In this document: piece after piece, positions 1-5,207 of the stretch
How the letters are laid out: every line of letters begins with the position of its first letter
Position numbering within the stretch: position 1 is the stretch's first letter
Source: Pseudomonadota bacterium
GTDB taxonomy: Bacteria; Pseudomonadota; Alphaproteobacteria; Rhizobiales; Rhizobiaceae
Direction: 5' to 3'
Assembly: GCA_023428515.1 (NCBI GenBank)
Contig: JAEYXI010000651.1
Coordinates: 1 to 6,220 of the forward strand
DNA: 6,220 nucleotides
Notes under the pieces: generated by a model
Seen by the model: the letters and a program-made list of their open reading frames with translations, nothing else
The model's database searches: none
Told to the model about the DNA's origin: nothing
Made by a program: the position numbers and the translations under genes

Positions 1-47
1 CTATTGAAATGGACACGAAACAGGCATTTGAGAAAGCCCAACGCTAG
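1..47 (+). CDS. Possible 3' end of an off-window gene (partial)
   Basis: The frame beginning at base 3 is open from the window edge and reads IEMDTKQAFEKAQR before a TAG stop at 45-47. The composition (charged, helix-like) resembles a real protein C-terminus. With only 14 codons visible, no family can be named. The stop codon lies inside the first four bases (CTAG) of the inverted repeat at 44-122, so the repeat itself supplies the end of this frame. Chance is a real alternative, because another frame is also open from base 1 to the TAA at 82-84. Confidence 0.22.
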   Translation, partial: IEMDTKQAFEKAQR

Positions 48-122
48 TGGAGCTAATTTGACATTTGAACTTCGGTCGACATAACGCTCCAGATCAAATG
101 TCAAATCCAGAAGCTCCACTAG
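44..122. repeat. Long imperfect inverted repeat (hairpin element 1)
   Basis: The outer arms CTAGTGGAGCT (44-54) and AGCTCCACTAG (112-122) are perfect reverse complements. The inner arms TTTGACATTTGA (57-68) and TCAAATGTCAAA (94-105) are too. The arms are separated by 2 unpaired bases on the left and 6 on the right, with a 25-base loop at 69-93. In total 23 base pairs form a 79-base foldback bounded by CTAG on both sides. It is AT-richer than the neighbouring genes. Size and symmetry fit a palindromic intergenic repeat or a MITE-like element. No target-site duplication is evident beyond the CTAG of the arms. Membership of a dispersed family is inference. Confidence 0.75.
58..86 (+). promoter_or_regulatory. 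Candidate promoter inside the inverted repeat, towards gpt
   Basis: A perfect TTGACA hexamer (58-63) is followed, after 17 bases, by ATAACG (81-86), a weak -10 match. It points towards gpt, whose start is about 145 bases downstream. Because the repeat is symmetric, the opposite arm carries the same TTGACA on the minus strand (99-104), without a convincing -10. The strong -35 may therefore be only a by-product of the repeat sequence. Confidence 0.25.
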
Positions 123-138
123 GGCCAATAATCTGCCA

Positions 139-209
139 GTGGTTCTTTTGACGCCGGCATTTGCTCAGAGGCTGGTATCGGGCTGATGCAAATGCCGGAG
201 TCGAACCAC
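139..209. repeat. Second long imperfect inverted repeat (hairpin element 2), ahead of gpt
   Basis: CCGGCATTTGC (154-164) pairs perfectly with GCAAATGCCGG (188-198), and GTGGTTC (139-145) pairs with GAACCAC (203-209). An asymmetric internal loop of 8 versus 4 bases separates the two helices, and the terminal loop is 165-187. It lies 17 bases after the first inverted repeat and ends 10 bases before the gpt Shine-Dalgarno GAGGA (220-224). If transcribed with gpt it would form a stable 5'-leader hairpin. It could be a leader structure, a terminator-like barrier for the upstream gene (there is no U-tract), or part of a compound repeat with element 1. Confidence 0.65.
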
Positions 210-232
210 AGGATCTCGTGAGGATCGCCATC

Positions 233-745
233 ATGTCTCCGCAAGACGCCCAGCCGCTCGCTCCCAAGGCCTTCCCTGTTTCCTGGGACCAGTTCCACCG
301 TGATGCCCGCGCGCTCGCCTGGCGTCTCGCCGGCCTCGGCGAATGGAAGGCCATCGTCTGCATCACCCGTGGCGGCCTGGTTCCGGCAGCCATCATCTCT
401 CGCGAGCTCGGCATTCGCATGATCGAGACGGTCTGCGTCGCCTCCTATCACGACTACGCGTCGCAAGGTCAGCTTTCCGTGCTCAAGGAGATTACGCCAG
501 CCCTGCTGGAGAATGACGGCGAAGGCGTGCTGATAATCGACGACCTCACCGACACCGGCAAGACGGCCGGCGTCGTGCGCGCCATGCTGCCGAAGGCACA
601 TTTCGCCACCGTCTACGCCAAGCCGAAAGGCCGCCCGCTGGTCGATACCTTCGTCACCGAGGTCAGCCAGGACACCTGGATCTACTTCCCTTGGGACATG
701 GGCTTCACCTACCAGAAGCCGATCGCCGACGACCACACCGGCTGA
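233..745 (+). CDS. gpt: Xanthine-guanine phosphoribosyltransferase
   Basis: Purine salvage enzyme of the cytoplasm or inner membrane face: it transfers phosphoribose from PRPP to guanine, xanthine and, less well, hypoxanthine, giving GMP, XMP and IMP. The 170-residue product carries the type I phosphoribosyltransferase PRPP loop [13 protein letters not shown] (99-111, acidic pair D103-D104), the RGG turn (46-48), the KPKGRPLVD stretch (130-138) with the purine-contacting lysine, and [12 protein letters not shown] (146-157), which matches the C-terminal purine-binding segment of E. coli Gpt (152 residues). I chose ATG 233 because GAGGA at 220-224 lies 8 bases upstream. An in-frame ATG at 161 would add 24 residues lacking family resemblance and falls within the upstream inverted repeat. 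The gene appears monocistronic; a GC hairpin follows at 789-809. Confidence 0.95.
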   Translation: MSPQDAQPLAPKAFPVSWDQFHRDARALAWRLAGLGEWKAIVCITRGGLVPAAIISRELGIRMIETVCVASYHDYASQGQLSVLKEITPALLENDGEGVLIIDDLTDTGKTAGVVRAMLPKAHFATVYAKPKGRPLVDTFVTEVSQDTWIYFPWDMGFTYQKPIADDHTG

Positions 746-788
746 CGCCCACCGCTGACGCCAGTCACATCCTGTTACAATTCTCCGA

Positions 789-809
789 CTGCCCGTCACA
801 TTCGGGCAG
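789..809 (+). terminator. GC hairpin downstream of gpt, possible terminator
   Basis: CTGCCCG (789-795) and CGGGCAG (803-809) form a perfect 7-bp stem with a 7-base loop, 43 bases after the gpt stop. No U-tract follows, so it is at best a weak intrinsic terminator or a 3'-end-stabilising hairpin. Confidence 0.35.
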
Positions 810-864
810 CCGAATCATGTTCTCATCGACGCGCGCACGGCTTTTCCGGCGCTTGCGCGAGGCT

Positions 865-931
865 GGAATCTTGAAATTCCAAATCGAATTTCTACTTTTA
901 TTCTCGACAATTAGCCTTACAATTATTAAGG
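865..931 (+). promoter_or_regulatory. AT-rich, dyad-rich upstream region of the NUDIX gene
   Basis: This patch is markedly AT-richer than everything around it. It holds a perfect 7-bp dyad GAAATTC-N6-GAATTTC (873-892), a 5-bp dyad GGAAT/ATTCC overlapping it (865-869, 876-880), and CCTTA-N7-TAAGG (915-919, 927-931). A weak promoter reading is CTTGAA (870-875), 17 bases, TACTTT (893-898); the first dyad would then fall between -35 and -10, where a repressor would act. The 229-base gpt-NUDIX spacer shows nothing else apart from the hairpin at 789-809. Confidence 0.35.
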
Positions 932-974
932 CGGCAAACGAATCGGAGCCTGGGGCGTTACCCTTCTGACAATC

Positions 975-1460
975 ATGAACTCGCTGACGAGCAACCATCT
1001 GGTGGAAAGGGTGCGCCGACTTTTCGGCAAGGCGCCCTGTCGCCTGCAGGTCGCTGCGTTGCCGTGGCGCAAGGCGGGCGACGATGTCGAGATCATGCTG
1101 ATCACCAGCCGCGACACCGGCCGCTGGGTCCTGCCCAAGGGCTGGCCGGAGGGCGATGAAAACCTTTATGACGCCGCCGCCCGCGAGGCTGGCGAGGAAG
1201 CAGGCCTTTCCGGATCGATCTCACGGCAGGAAGCCGGCCGCTACTACTACTCCAAGGCGCTGTCCTCCGGCGAAGACCTGCCGTGCGAGGTGCTGGTCTA
1301 TCCGCTCGAGGTCGACAAGGTCGCCGACAAGTGGAAGGAAAAGCGGCAGCGCAAGCGTAAGTGGGTGTCGCCGTCAGAGGCTGCGCGCATGCTCAACGAG
1401 CCCGACCTCTGCAAGCTGATCTCGGCCTTCGGCGCCAATCCGCGCAAGTTCGCGGCCTGA
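975..1460 (+). CDS. NUDIX hydrolase, diphosphoinositol-polyphosphate-hydrolase-like
   Basis: Predicted pyrophosphohydrolase of nucleoside-diphosphate-linked compounds, cytoplasmic, Mg2+-dependent. The 161-residue protein has a full NUDIX box at residues 56-78: G56, five residues, E62, seven residues, then R70-E71-A-G-E74-E75-A-G77-L78. E71, E74 and E75 are the expected metal ligands. The spacing is exact; only the aliphatic position after RE is alanine, which is common in this subgroup. The LPKGW lead-in and the basic KEKRQRKRKW segment (121-130) before the last strand resemble the DIPP-like (Aps1/DIPP) subgroup, but the true substrate (diadenosine polyphosphate, inositol pyrophosphate or another) cannot be read from sequence. 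ATG 975 lacks a clear Shine-Dalgarno, so translation may be weak or leaderless. The stop lies 15 bases from the stop of the convergent reductase gene, and no strong terminator separates them. Confidence 0.9.
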   Translation: MNSLTSNHLVERVRRLFGKAPCRLQVAALPWRKAGDDVEIMLITSRDTGRWVLPKGWPEGDENLYDAAAREAGEEAGLSGSISRQEAGRYYYSKALSSGEDLPCEVLVYPLEVDKVADKWKEKRQRKRKWVSPSEAARMLNEPDLCKLISAFGANPRKFAA

Positions 1461-1475
1461 ACGGTCCGCTCTCCG

Positions 1476-2198
1476 TCAAACTCCATACCGCTCCGTAGCG
1501 ATCAGCGCAGGCTCCACGCCAGCGTCGATCGCATGCTGCGCGGCATTCTCGACGAACGGGTTCGAGCCGCAGATGTAGACTCGCTTTAGCTTGCCCGGCA
1601 GCCTCGTCAGGCTGCCGGCAATCATTCCTGCATCAAGCCTGCCCTTCGATATCCCCACCGGCGGCATCTCCTCTCGGGTCAGCGTGGCGACCATGTCGAA
1701 GCCATCGCGATAGGCGCGCAGTTGCGAGAGTTCTTCCATGAAGATCAGGTCGTGCCGGGTCCGCACCGAATACAGGAGCAGCATCGGCGCGGTCGAGCCG
1801 GCAAGCGCCCTCTGCCGCGCCATTGAGATAAAAGGCGCGACCCCCGACCCGCCGGCGATGAGCAGCACCGGCCCGCCATCCTCCGTCCGCCAGATGAAAT
1901 GCCCGCCGATCGGCTCCGAAAGCTCGATCTCGTCGCCGACCTCGACCACCTCGTGGAAGAAGGGCGACACCTCTCCATTCTCCAGCCGCTCGATCGCCAG
2001 TTCGACGTGGTCGGTGGTCCCCGGCGCCGACGTGATGGAATAGCTGCGCTGGGCGCGATAGCCGTCCGGCGCCGTCAGCCGCACGCTGACATGCTGCCCG
2101 GCGATGAACGGAATGAATTCCGGCAGCTTGAAAAAGAAGCTTGATACGGTCGGCGAACGCCGCACGATCTCGGTGACGGTTGCATTCTGCCAGCGCAT
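1476..2198 (-). CDS. FAD/NAD(P)H oxidoreductase, ferredoxin-reductase (FNR) family
   Basis: Soluble flavoprotein that moves electrons from NAD(P)H through FAD to a partner. The 240 residues cover only the two FNR domains. The N-terminal FAD barrel carries the flavin motif R51-S52-Y53-S54. The C-terminal nucleotide fold carries GGSGVAP (116-122), ICGSNPF (209-215) and a terminal ERYG (236-239). No [2Fe-2S] or cytochrome domain is present, so it must hand electrons to a separate protein. The molybdoenzyme gene ends immediately upstream, which makes that enzyme the obvious acceptor. Start choice: ATG at 2198 leaves a 5-base gap after the upstream stop. A TTG at 2207 would add three residues and overlap that stop in TTGA. 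Neither has a clear Shine-Dalgarno, which suggests translational coupling. Confidence 0.9.
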   Translation of the reverse strand: MRWQNATVTEIVRRSPTVSSFFFKLPEFIPFIAGQHVSVRLTAPDGYRAQRSYSITSAPGTTDHVELAIERLENGEVSPFFHEVVEVGDEIELSEPIGGHFIWRTEDGGPVLLIAGGSGVAPFISMARQRALAGSTAPMLLLYSVRTRHDLIFMEELSQLRAYRDGFDMVATLTREEMPPVGISKGRLDAGMIAGSLTRLPGKLKRVYICGSNPFVENAAQHAIDAGVEPALIATERYGV

Positions 2199-2203
2199 GT
2201 CAA

Positions 2204-2812
2204 TCAATCATTGGTGTAGCGCTGCTCGCGCCACGGATCCCCATAGCGGTGGTAGCCGCGCAACTCCCAGAAGCCGAGTTCGTCCTTTTCGGTGAACTGC
2301 AGCCCGTTGATCCACTTGGCCGACTTCCAGAAATAGAGATGCGGAACGAGCAGCCGCGCCGGTCCGCCATGGTCCGGCGTGATCGGCTTGCCCTCGTAGC
2401 GCAGGGCTACCATCGCGCGGCCACCGACAAGGTCCGCGGTCGGCACGTTGGTCGTGTAGCCGTCGTAGGAATGCGCCAGCGTGAAGCCGGTCGACGGCTC
2501 GATGAAGGCGTCGCCCAGGATGTCGTCGACCAGGACGCCTTCCCACGCCGTATCGAACTTCGACCACGTGGTCACGCAATGGATGTCGCGCGTCATCTTC
2601 GACTGCGGCAGGGCGTTGAATTCGGCCCAGTTCCAGCTCTTCACCGGCCGGATGCCGTTCTTCAACGTGAACTTCCAGTCCTCCGTCTTTATGCGCGGCG
2701 TCGGCCCCGCCGAAAGCACGGGAAAGCCGCTTTCGAGGAACTGTCCGGGCGGCAGCCGCTCGGCCGTTCCATCCGAACCGCTCCGTCGTCCGACGAATCC
2801 GCGCGTCGCCAT
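2204..2812 (-). CDS. Sulfite-oxidase-fold molybdopterin oxidoreductase (COG2041-type), cytoplasmic
   Basis: Molybdenum-cofactor enzyme of the sulfite oxidase/YedY superfamily, 202 residues, consisting of the Mo-binding domain alone without the dimerisation domain of true sulfite oxidases. The conserved DIHCVTTWS segment (76-84) contains C79, the expected thiolate ligand of molybdenum. PDHGGPARLLVP (146-157) followed by WKSAKWI (162-168) is the typical cofactor-binding signature of the family. There is no twin-arginine or Sec signal peptide, so unlike MsrP it should act in the cytoplasm. The natural substrate is unknown; family members reduce S- or N-oxides or oxidise sulfite. It is the first gene of a two-gene unit with the flavin reductase. 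ATG 2812 is the only credible start: an in-frame TAA lies 24 bases upstream, and GGGG sits about 6 bases before the ATG. Confidence 0.9.
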   Translation of the reverse strand: MATRGFVGRRSGSDGTAERLPPGQFLESGFPVLSAGPTPRIKTEDWKFTLKNGIRPVKSWNWAEFNALPQSKMTRDIHCVTTWSKFDTAWEGVLVDDILGDAFIEPSTGFTLAHSYDGYTTNVPTADLVGGRAMVALRYEGKPITPDHGGPARLLVPHLYFWKSAKWINGLQFTEKDELGFWELRGYHRYGDPWREQRYTND

Positions 2813-3005
2813 TGGAATGCCCCGTTGCAGAAATCGTTATGAACTGTTTCCCGTAACGATCACATCCAAGCCCGGCAGGATCAAGTCCTGTTGCTTCCGA
2901 TTGCTTGGTCCATGGTCACGGTGCATCGCGGACCGCGTCCGTCTGCTGATACAGGCCTGTAATACTTGTCTTGTAGCTGTCATGGTTCGTTCGATTCAGG
3001 GAGAC
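2813..3005. promoter_or_regulatory. Divergent intergenic region between the Mo-enzyme gene and chrA
   Basis: This spacer must hold the promoters for both directions. The clearest element is a perfect 12-bp palindrome, TACAGGCCTGTA (2950-2961), about 45 bases before the chrA start, a suitable position for a repressor or activator. TAATAC (2960-2965) at its edge could be a -10, but I find no good -35 at 16-18 bases. Nothing convincing was found for the minus-strand promoter. Confidence 0.35.
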
Positions 3006-4241
3006 ATGAAAAGCGTGAGCATCGAGGATGCCGAAATCGCCTCTCAAGCGCCGCAGCGGGGCACGGCTGCTGAGGTTTTTCGGGTGTTTCTCGCCCTCGG
3101 CCTCACCTCCTTCGGCGGACCTGTCGCTCATCTCGGCTATTTCCACGAAGCCTTTGTCGTCCGCCGCAAATGGATCGGCGAAGCGGCCTATGCCGATCTC
3201 GTGGCGCTCTGCCAGTTCCTGCCGGGTCCGGCCTCCAGCCAGGTCGGCATGGCGATCGGCCTCCGCCGCGCCGGTTATGCCGGCATGCTCGCCGCCTGGC
3301 TGGCCTTCACCCTGCCCTCCGCGATCCTGCTCGTCGCCTTCGCCTGGGGCGCATCGGCGCTCGACCCGGAGGCCGGCGGCTGGGTAGAAGGACTGAAGGC
3401 GGCAGCGGTCGCGGTCGTCGCCCAGGCCGTGATTGCGATGGCCTCCAGCCTTACGCCGGACCGCGAGCGGGCGACGGTCGCCGTGGCGGCGATGATCGTC
3501 GCCATGCTCGTGCCGACCGCCTTGGGCCAGGTGCTTGCCATCATTGCCGGCGGCATCGTCGGCCTTGCCTGGCTGCGCATGCCGACGACGCTTCCGCAGA
3601 TCGTCCGCCATGAGACGCTGCCGATTCCCGTTGGCAAATGGACCGGCGCCGCCTGCCTCGCCATCTTCGCAGTGCTGCTCGTCGCCCTGCCGCTGCTTGT
3701 CTCTTGGACCGCCGATCCTGTACTGGCGATGATCGACAGCTTCTATCGCACGGGTTCCCTGGTTTTCGGCGGCGGCCACGTCGTGCTGCCTTTGCTCGAG
3801 GCGGAGGTGGTGAAAACCGGGCATGTCGCCGAACAGGCTTTCCTTGCCGGCTATGGCGCGGCGCAGGCCGTTCCCGGCCCGCTCTTCGCCTTCGCCGCCT
3901 ATCTCGGCGCGGTCTACACCAGCGCGCCCTCCGGCCTGCTTGGAGCAACCATAGCGCTGCTCGCAATCTACCTGCCATCCGCCCTGCTGATCCTCGGCGT
4001 ACTGCCTTTCTGGGAAGGCCTGCGCAGTGCGCCGCTCGTCCGCCGCGCGCTGCTCGGCGTCAACGCCGCTGTCGTCGGCCTGCTTGCGGCGGCACTCTAT
4101 GATCCGGTCTTCACCGCCGGCGTCACTTCCGGCATGGCGATGGCGATCGCGGCCGCCTCCTTCGTTGCGCTTGCTGCATGGAAGGCGCCGCCTTGGGCGG
4201 TCGTCGTCGCAGCCGGCATCGCCGGCTTCGTCGTCCTCTAG
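3006..4241 (+). CDS. chrA: Chromate transporter, ChrA family (CHR), long-chain type
   Basis: Inner-membrane protein of the CHR family; characterised members expel chromate, and some may carry sulfate. The 411 residues hold two homologous CHR halves. The first has LTSFGGPVAHLGYF (33-46) and QFLPGPASSQVG (70-81). The second repeats the pattern with LVFGGGHVVLPLLE (252-265) and AQAVPGPLFAFAAYLG (286-301). About ten hydrophobic segments are visible, and the length is normal for bidomain ChrA. Start: ATG 3006 is preceded by AGGGAG at 2998-3003, only 2 bases away. An in-frame GTG at 3015 is 11 bases from the same motif, and ATG 2982 is also in frame, so the start is uncertain by a few residues. The frame stays open upstream to 2481, but that part is antisense to the Mo-enzyme gene and is not coding. 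No chrB or superoxide dismutase gene accompanies it. Confidence 0.92.
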   Translation: MKSVSIEDAEIASQAPQRGTAAEVFRVFLALGLTSFGGPVAHLGYFHEAFVVRRKWIGEAAYADLVALCQFLPGPASSQVGMAIGLRRAGYAGMLAAWLAFTLPSAILLVAFAWGASALDPEAGGWVEGLKAAAVAVVAQAVIAMASSLTPDRERATVAVAAMIVAMLVPTALGQVLAIIAGGIVGLAWLRMPTTLPQIVRHETLPIPVGKWTGAACLAIFAVLLVALPLLVSWTADPVLAMIDSFYRTGSLVFGGGHVVLPLLEAEVVKTGHVAEQAFLAGYGAAQAVPGPLFAFAAYLGAVYTSAPSGLLGATIALLAIYLPSALLILGVLPFWEGLRSAPLVRRALLGVNAAVVGLLAAALYDPVFTAGVTSGMAMAIAAASFVALAAWKAPPWAVVVAAGIAGFVVL

Positions 4242-4260
4242 CTACTCGTTTGGCCGGCAT

Positions 4261-4289
4261 CTGGAATTCCGAGCCGCCTTCGGCTATAT
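4261..4289 (+). promoter_or_regulatory. Candidate alphaproteobacterial promoter for the YjhX-family leader
   Basis: CTGGAA (4261-4266), exactly 17 bases, then CTATAT (4284-4289). The -10 is an exact match to the Sinorhizobium-type consensus CTTGAC-N17-CTATAT, and the -35 matches 4 of 6. It lies 20 bases after the chrA stop. Transcription would begin near 4295, giving a leader of about 180 bases before the YjhX-family start. Confidence 0.4.
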
Positions 4290-4331
4290 GCCGCGCATCC
4301 CATGGAGCCTGGATGCCTCTGTCTGCTCAGA

Positions 4332-4466
4332 CCCGGTAAGGCCCTGACCTCGTAGCGAGGCAGGGCATGAAACCTGAACCCCGTGCCGCGATCTTTCGCG
4401 GCGGCGGATTTTGGCGTTCGGCCGCCATGCTTTGCCCTTCGGCAGCATGCAGGCCAGGTTACCGGG
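4332..4466 (+). promoter_or_regulatory. Structured 5' leader of the YjhX/TopAI-family gene (candidate cis-regulatory RNA)
   Basis: Within the 235-base stretch between chrA and the YjhX-family gene there are several helices. An 8-bp closing helix pairs CCCGGTAA (4332-4339) with TTACCGGG (4459-4466). It encloses an 11-bp hairpin with one bulged A, GCCCTG(A)CCTCG / CGAGG-CAGGGC (4341-4366, loop TAG); GCCGCG / CGCGGC (4385-4402); GGCG / CGCC (4413-4426); and ATGCT...AGCAT with an inner GCC-CTTC-GGC (4427-4448). The 3' strand of the closing helix contains GGG(A), the only Shine-Dalgarno-like bases before the start codon at 4477, so folding would hide the ribosome site. No T-run follows any stem, so translational rather than intrinsic-termination control would be expected. 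I do not recognise a known riboswitch class. GC-rich DNA forms stems by chance, hence the moderate confidence. Confidence 0.4.
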
Positions 4467-4476
4467 ACTTCCCCAC

Positions 4477-4731
4477 ATGGACATATCGCGTTCGGAACAA
4501 CGCGTTCTGCATCTGCTCGCGCAAGGCGGGTGGATTGAAATCGAGAAGGACAGCAAGCGCATAGCAGACGTTGTCTGCCTCACCCGCGACGGCTGGCGCT
4601 ATCCAGGCGTCGACCTCCAGCTTTTCAGGAAGCTGAAACGCAGGAAGGCAGTGTCGTCCTCGGATGGCGGCCCATATCGCATAACGCGTCGTGGTCTGGA
4701 GCTCGTGCGCTCGCAACTCGATAACAGATGA
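4477..4731 (+). CDS. YjhX/TopAI-family protein (UPF0386)
   Basis: Small basic protein of 84 residues, the same size as E. coli YjhX (85). It shares the family layout: an N-terminal helical region SRSEQRVLHLLAQGG (4-18), LFRKLKRRKAVSS (49-61) in the middle, and a hallmark C-terminus with PYRITRRGLELVRSQLDNR (66-84). It looks like a winged-helix fold. E. coli YjhX (TopAI) binds and inhibits DNA topoisomerase I, and YjhQ counters it. Rhizobial homologues usually stand alone, and no YjhQ-like acetyltransferase is present here, so a toxin role is not established. ATG 4477 matches the family N-terminus; upstream in-frame ATGs at 4411 and 4447 would add non-conserved residues. The only ribosome-binding-like bases, GGGA (4464-4467), fall in a predicted leader helix. 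A strong hairpin follows the stop. Confidence 0.88.
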   Translation: MDISRSEQRVLHLLAQGGWIEIEKDSKRIADVVCLTRDGWRYPGVDLQLFRKLKRRKAVSSSDGGPYRITRRGLELVRSQLDNR

Positions 4732-4739
4732 GCCAAGGA

Positions 4740-4761
4740 CCCGCCGGCACCGGCCGGCGGG
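4740..4761. terminator. Bidirectional terminator hairpin between convergent genes
   Basis: CCCGCCGGC (4740-4748) and GCCGGCGGG (4753-4761) form a perfect 9-bp GC stem with loop ACCG. It starts 8 bases after the YjhX-family stop and ends 8 bases before the stop of the convergent CBS gene. T-runs are weak on both strands (ATTT at 4767-4770 on plus), but placement and stem strength fit a shared transcription end. Confidence 0.65.
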
Positions 4762-4769
4762 ATCCAATT

Positions 4770-5201
4770 TCAGGCTGTCGCGATATAGCTGCGGATGTCT
4801 TCCGCCTCGCGCTCGACGTCCTCGATGCGCTTCTTCACCACGTCGCCGATCGAGATAATGCCGTCGAGCTGCCCGTCCTTCTCCACCGGAAGGTGGCGGA
4901 AGCGCCCACGCGTCATGATCTCCATGACCTCGTTGACCGTATGGTGCTCGTTGCAGATGTTGACCTTCGGCGTCATCACGTCGCGCACCGTCATGTCGAG
5001 GGCTGCTGCCCCCTGCTTGCCGATCACGCGCACGATGTCACGTTCCGAGATGATGCCTACGATCTTGCGGTCGCCATTGGTGACGACCAGTGCGCCAATG
5101 CGGTGATCGGCAAGGAGCTTGATAGCCTCGGACAATTTCTCGTTCGGTCCGAGCGTGAAAACGTCATGCCCCTTGGCTTCGAGAATGGCTTTGACCGTCA
5201 C
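4770..5201 (-). CDS. Protein of two CBS domains (Bateman module)
   Basis: A stand-alone tandem CBS pair of 143 residues. Such modules bind adenine nucleotides (AMP, ATP, SAM or others) and act as energy or ligand sensors, sometimes through partner proteins; the ligand and partner here are unknown. CBS1 spans about residues 5-62 with the signature VGIISERDIVR (48-58). CBS2 spans about 73-128 with the RDVMTPKV opening (73-80), FRHLPV (101-106) and GIISIGDVVKKRI (114-126). The C-terminus is a short charged helix. The frame is open upstream to an ATG at 5285, but I place the start at GTG 5201, because a very strong GGAGGAG lies 6 bases before it and the protein family normally begins with MTVK. 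It lies 120 bases downstream of the rhomboid gene on the same strand and may have its own promoter. Confidence 0.93.
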   Translation of the reverse strand: MTVKAILEAKGHDVFTLGPNEKLSEAIKLLADHRIGALVVTNGDRKIVGIISERDIVRVIGKQGAAALDMTVRDVMTPKVNICNEHHTVNEVMEIMTRGRFRHLPVEKDGQLDGIISIGDVVKKRIEDVEREAEDIRSYIATA

Positions 5202-5207
5202 GGCGTG

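Noticed and set aside
139..215. tRNA-like piece or attachment site (GTGGTTCGACTCC on the minus strand resembles a T-arm)
   Set aside because: The bases flanking the TTCGACT loop do not form a 5-bp T-stem, and no acceptor, D or anticodon arms are found.
119..799. A 226-codon minus-strand frame opposite gpt
   Set aside because: It is a shadow of gpt with no recognisable domain, and it would run through both inverted repeats.
691..969. A 92-codon plus frame bridging gpt and the NUDIX gene
   Set aside because: Its start lies inside gpt, it has no family features, and its codon use changes across the AT-rich patch.
2481..3005. In-frame upstream extension of chrA (175 extra codons)
   Set aside because: It is antisense to the start of the Mo-enzyme gene and its spacer, shows no CHR-family resemblance, and would make ChrA far too long.
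2916..3824. A 302-codon minus-strand frame opposite chrA, rich in G, R, H, D and E
   Set aside because: It is the low-complexity product expected from reading a GC-rich membrane-protein gene backwards. No domain is recognisable, and the plus strand is clearly chrA.
4332..4466. Known metabolite riboswitch class
   Set aside because: I checked by eye for familiar conserved cores (TPP, cobalamin, SAM, glycine, guanidine types) and recognised none. A covariance-model search would be needed to settle it.
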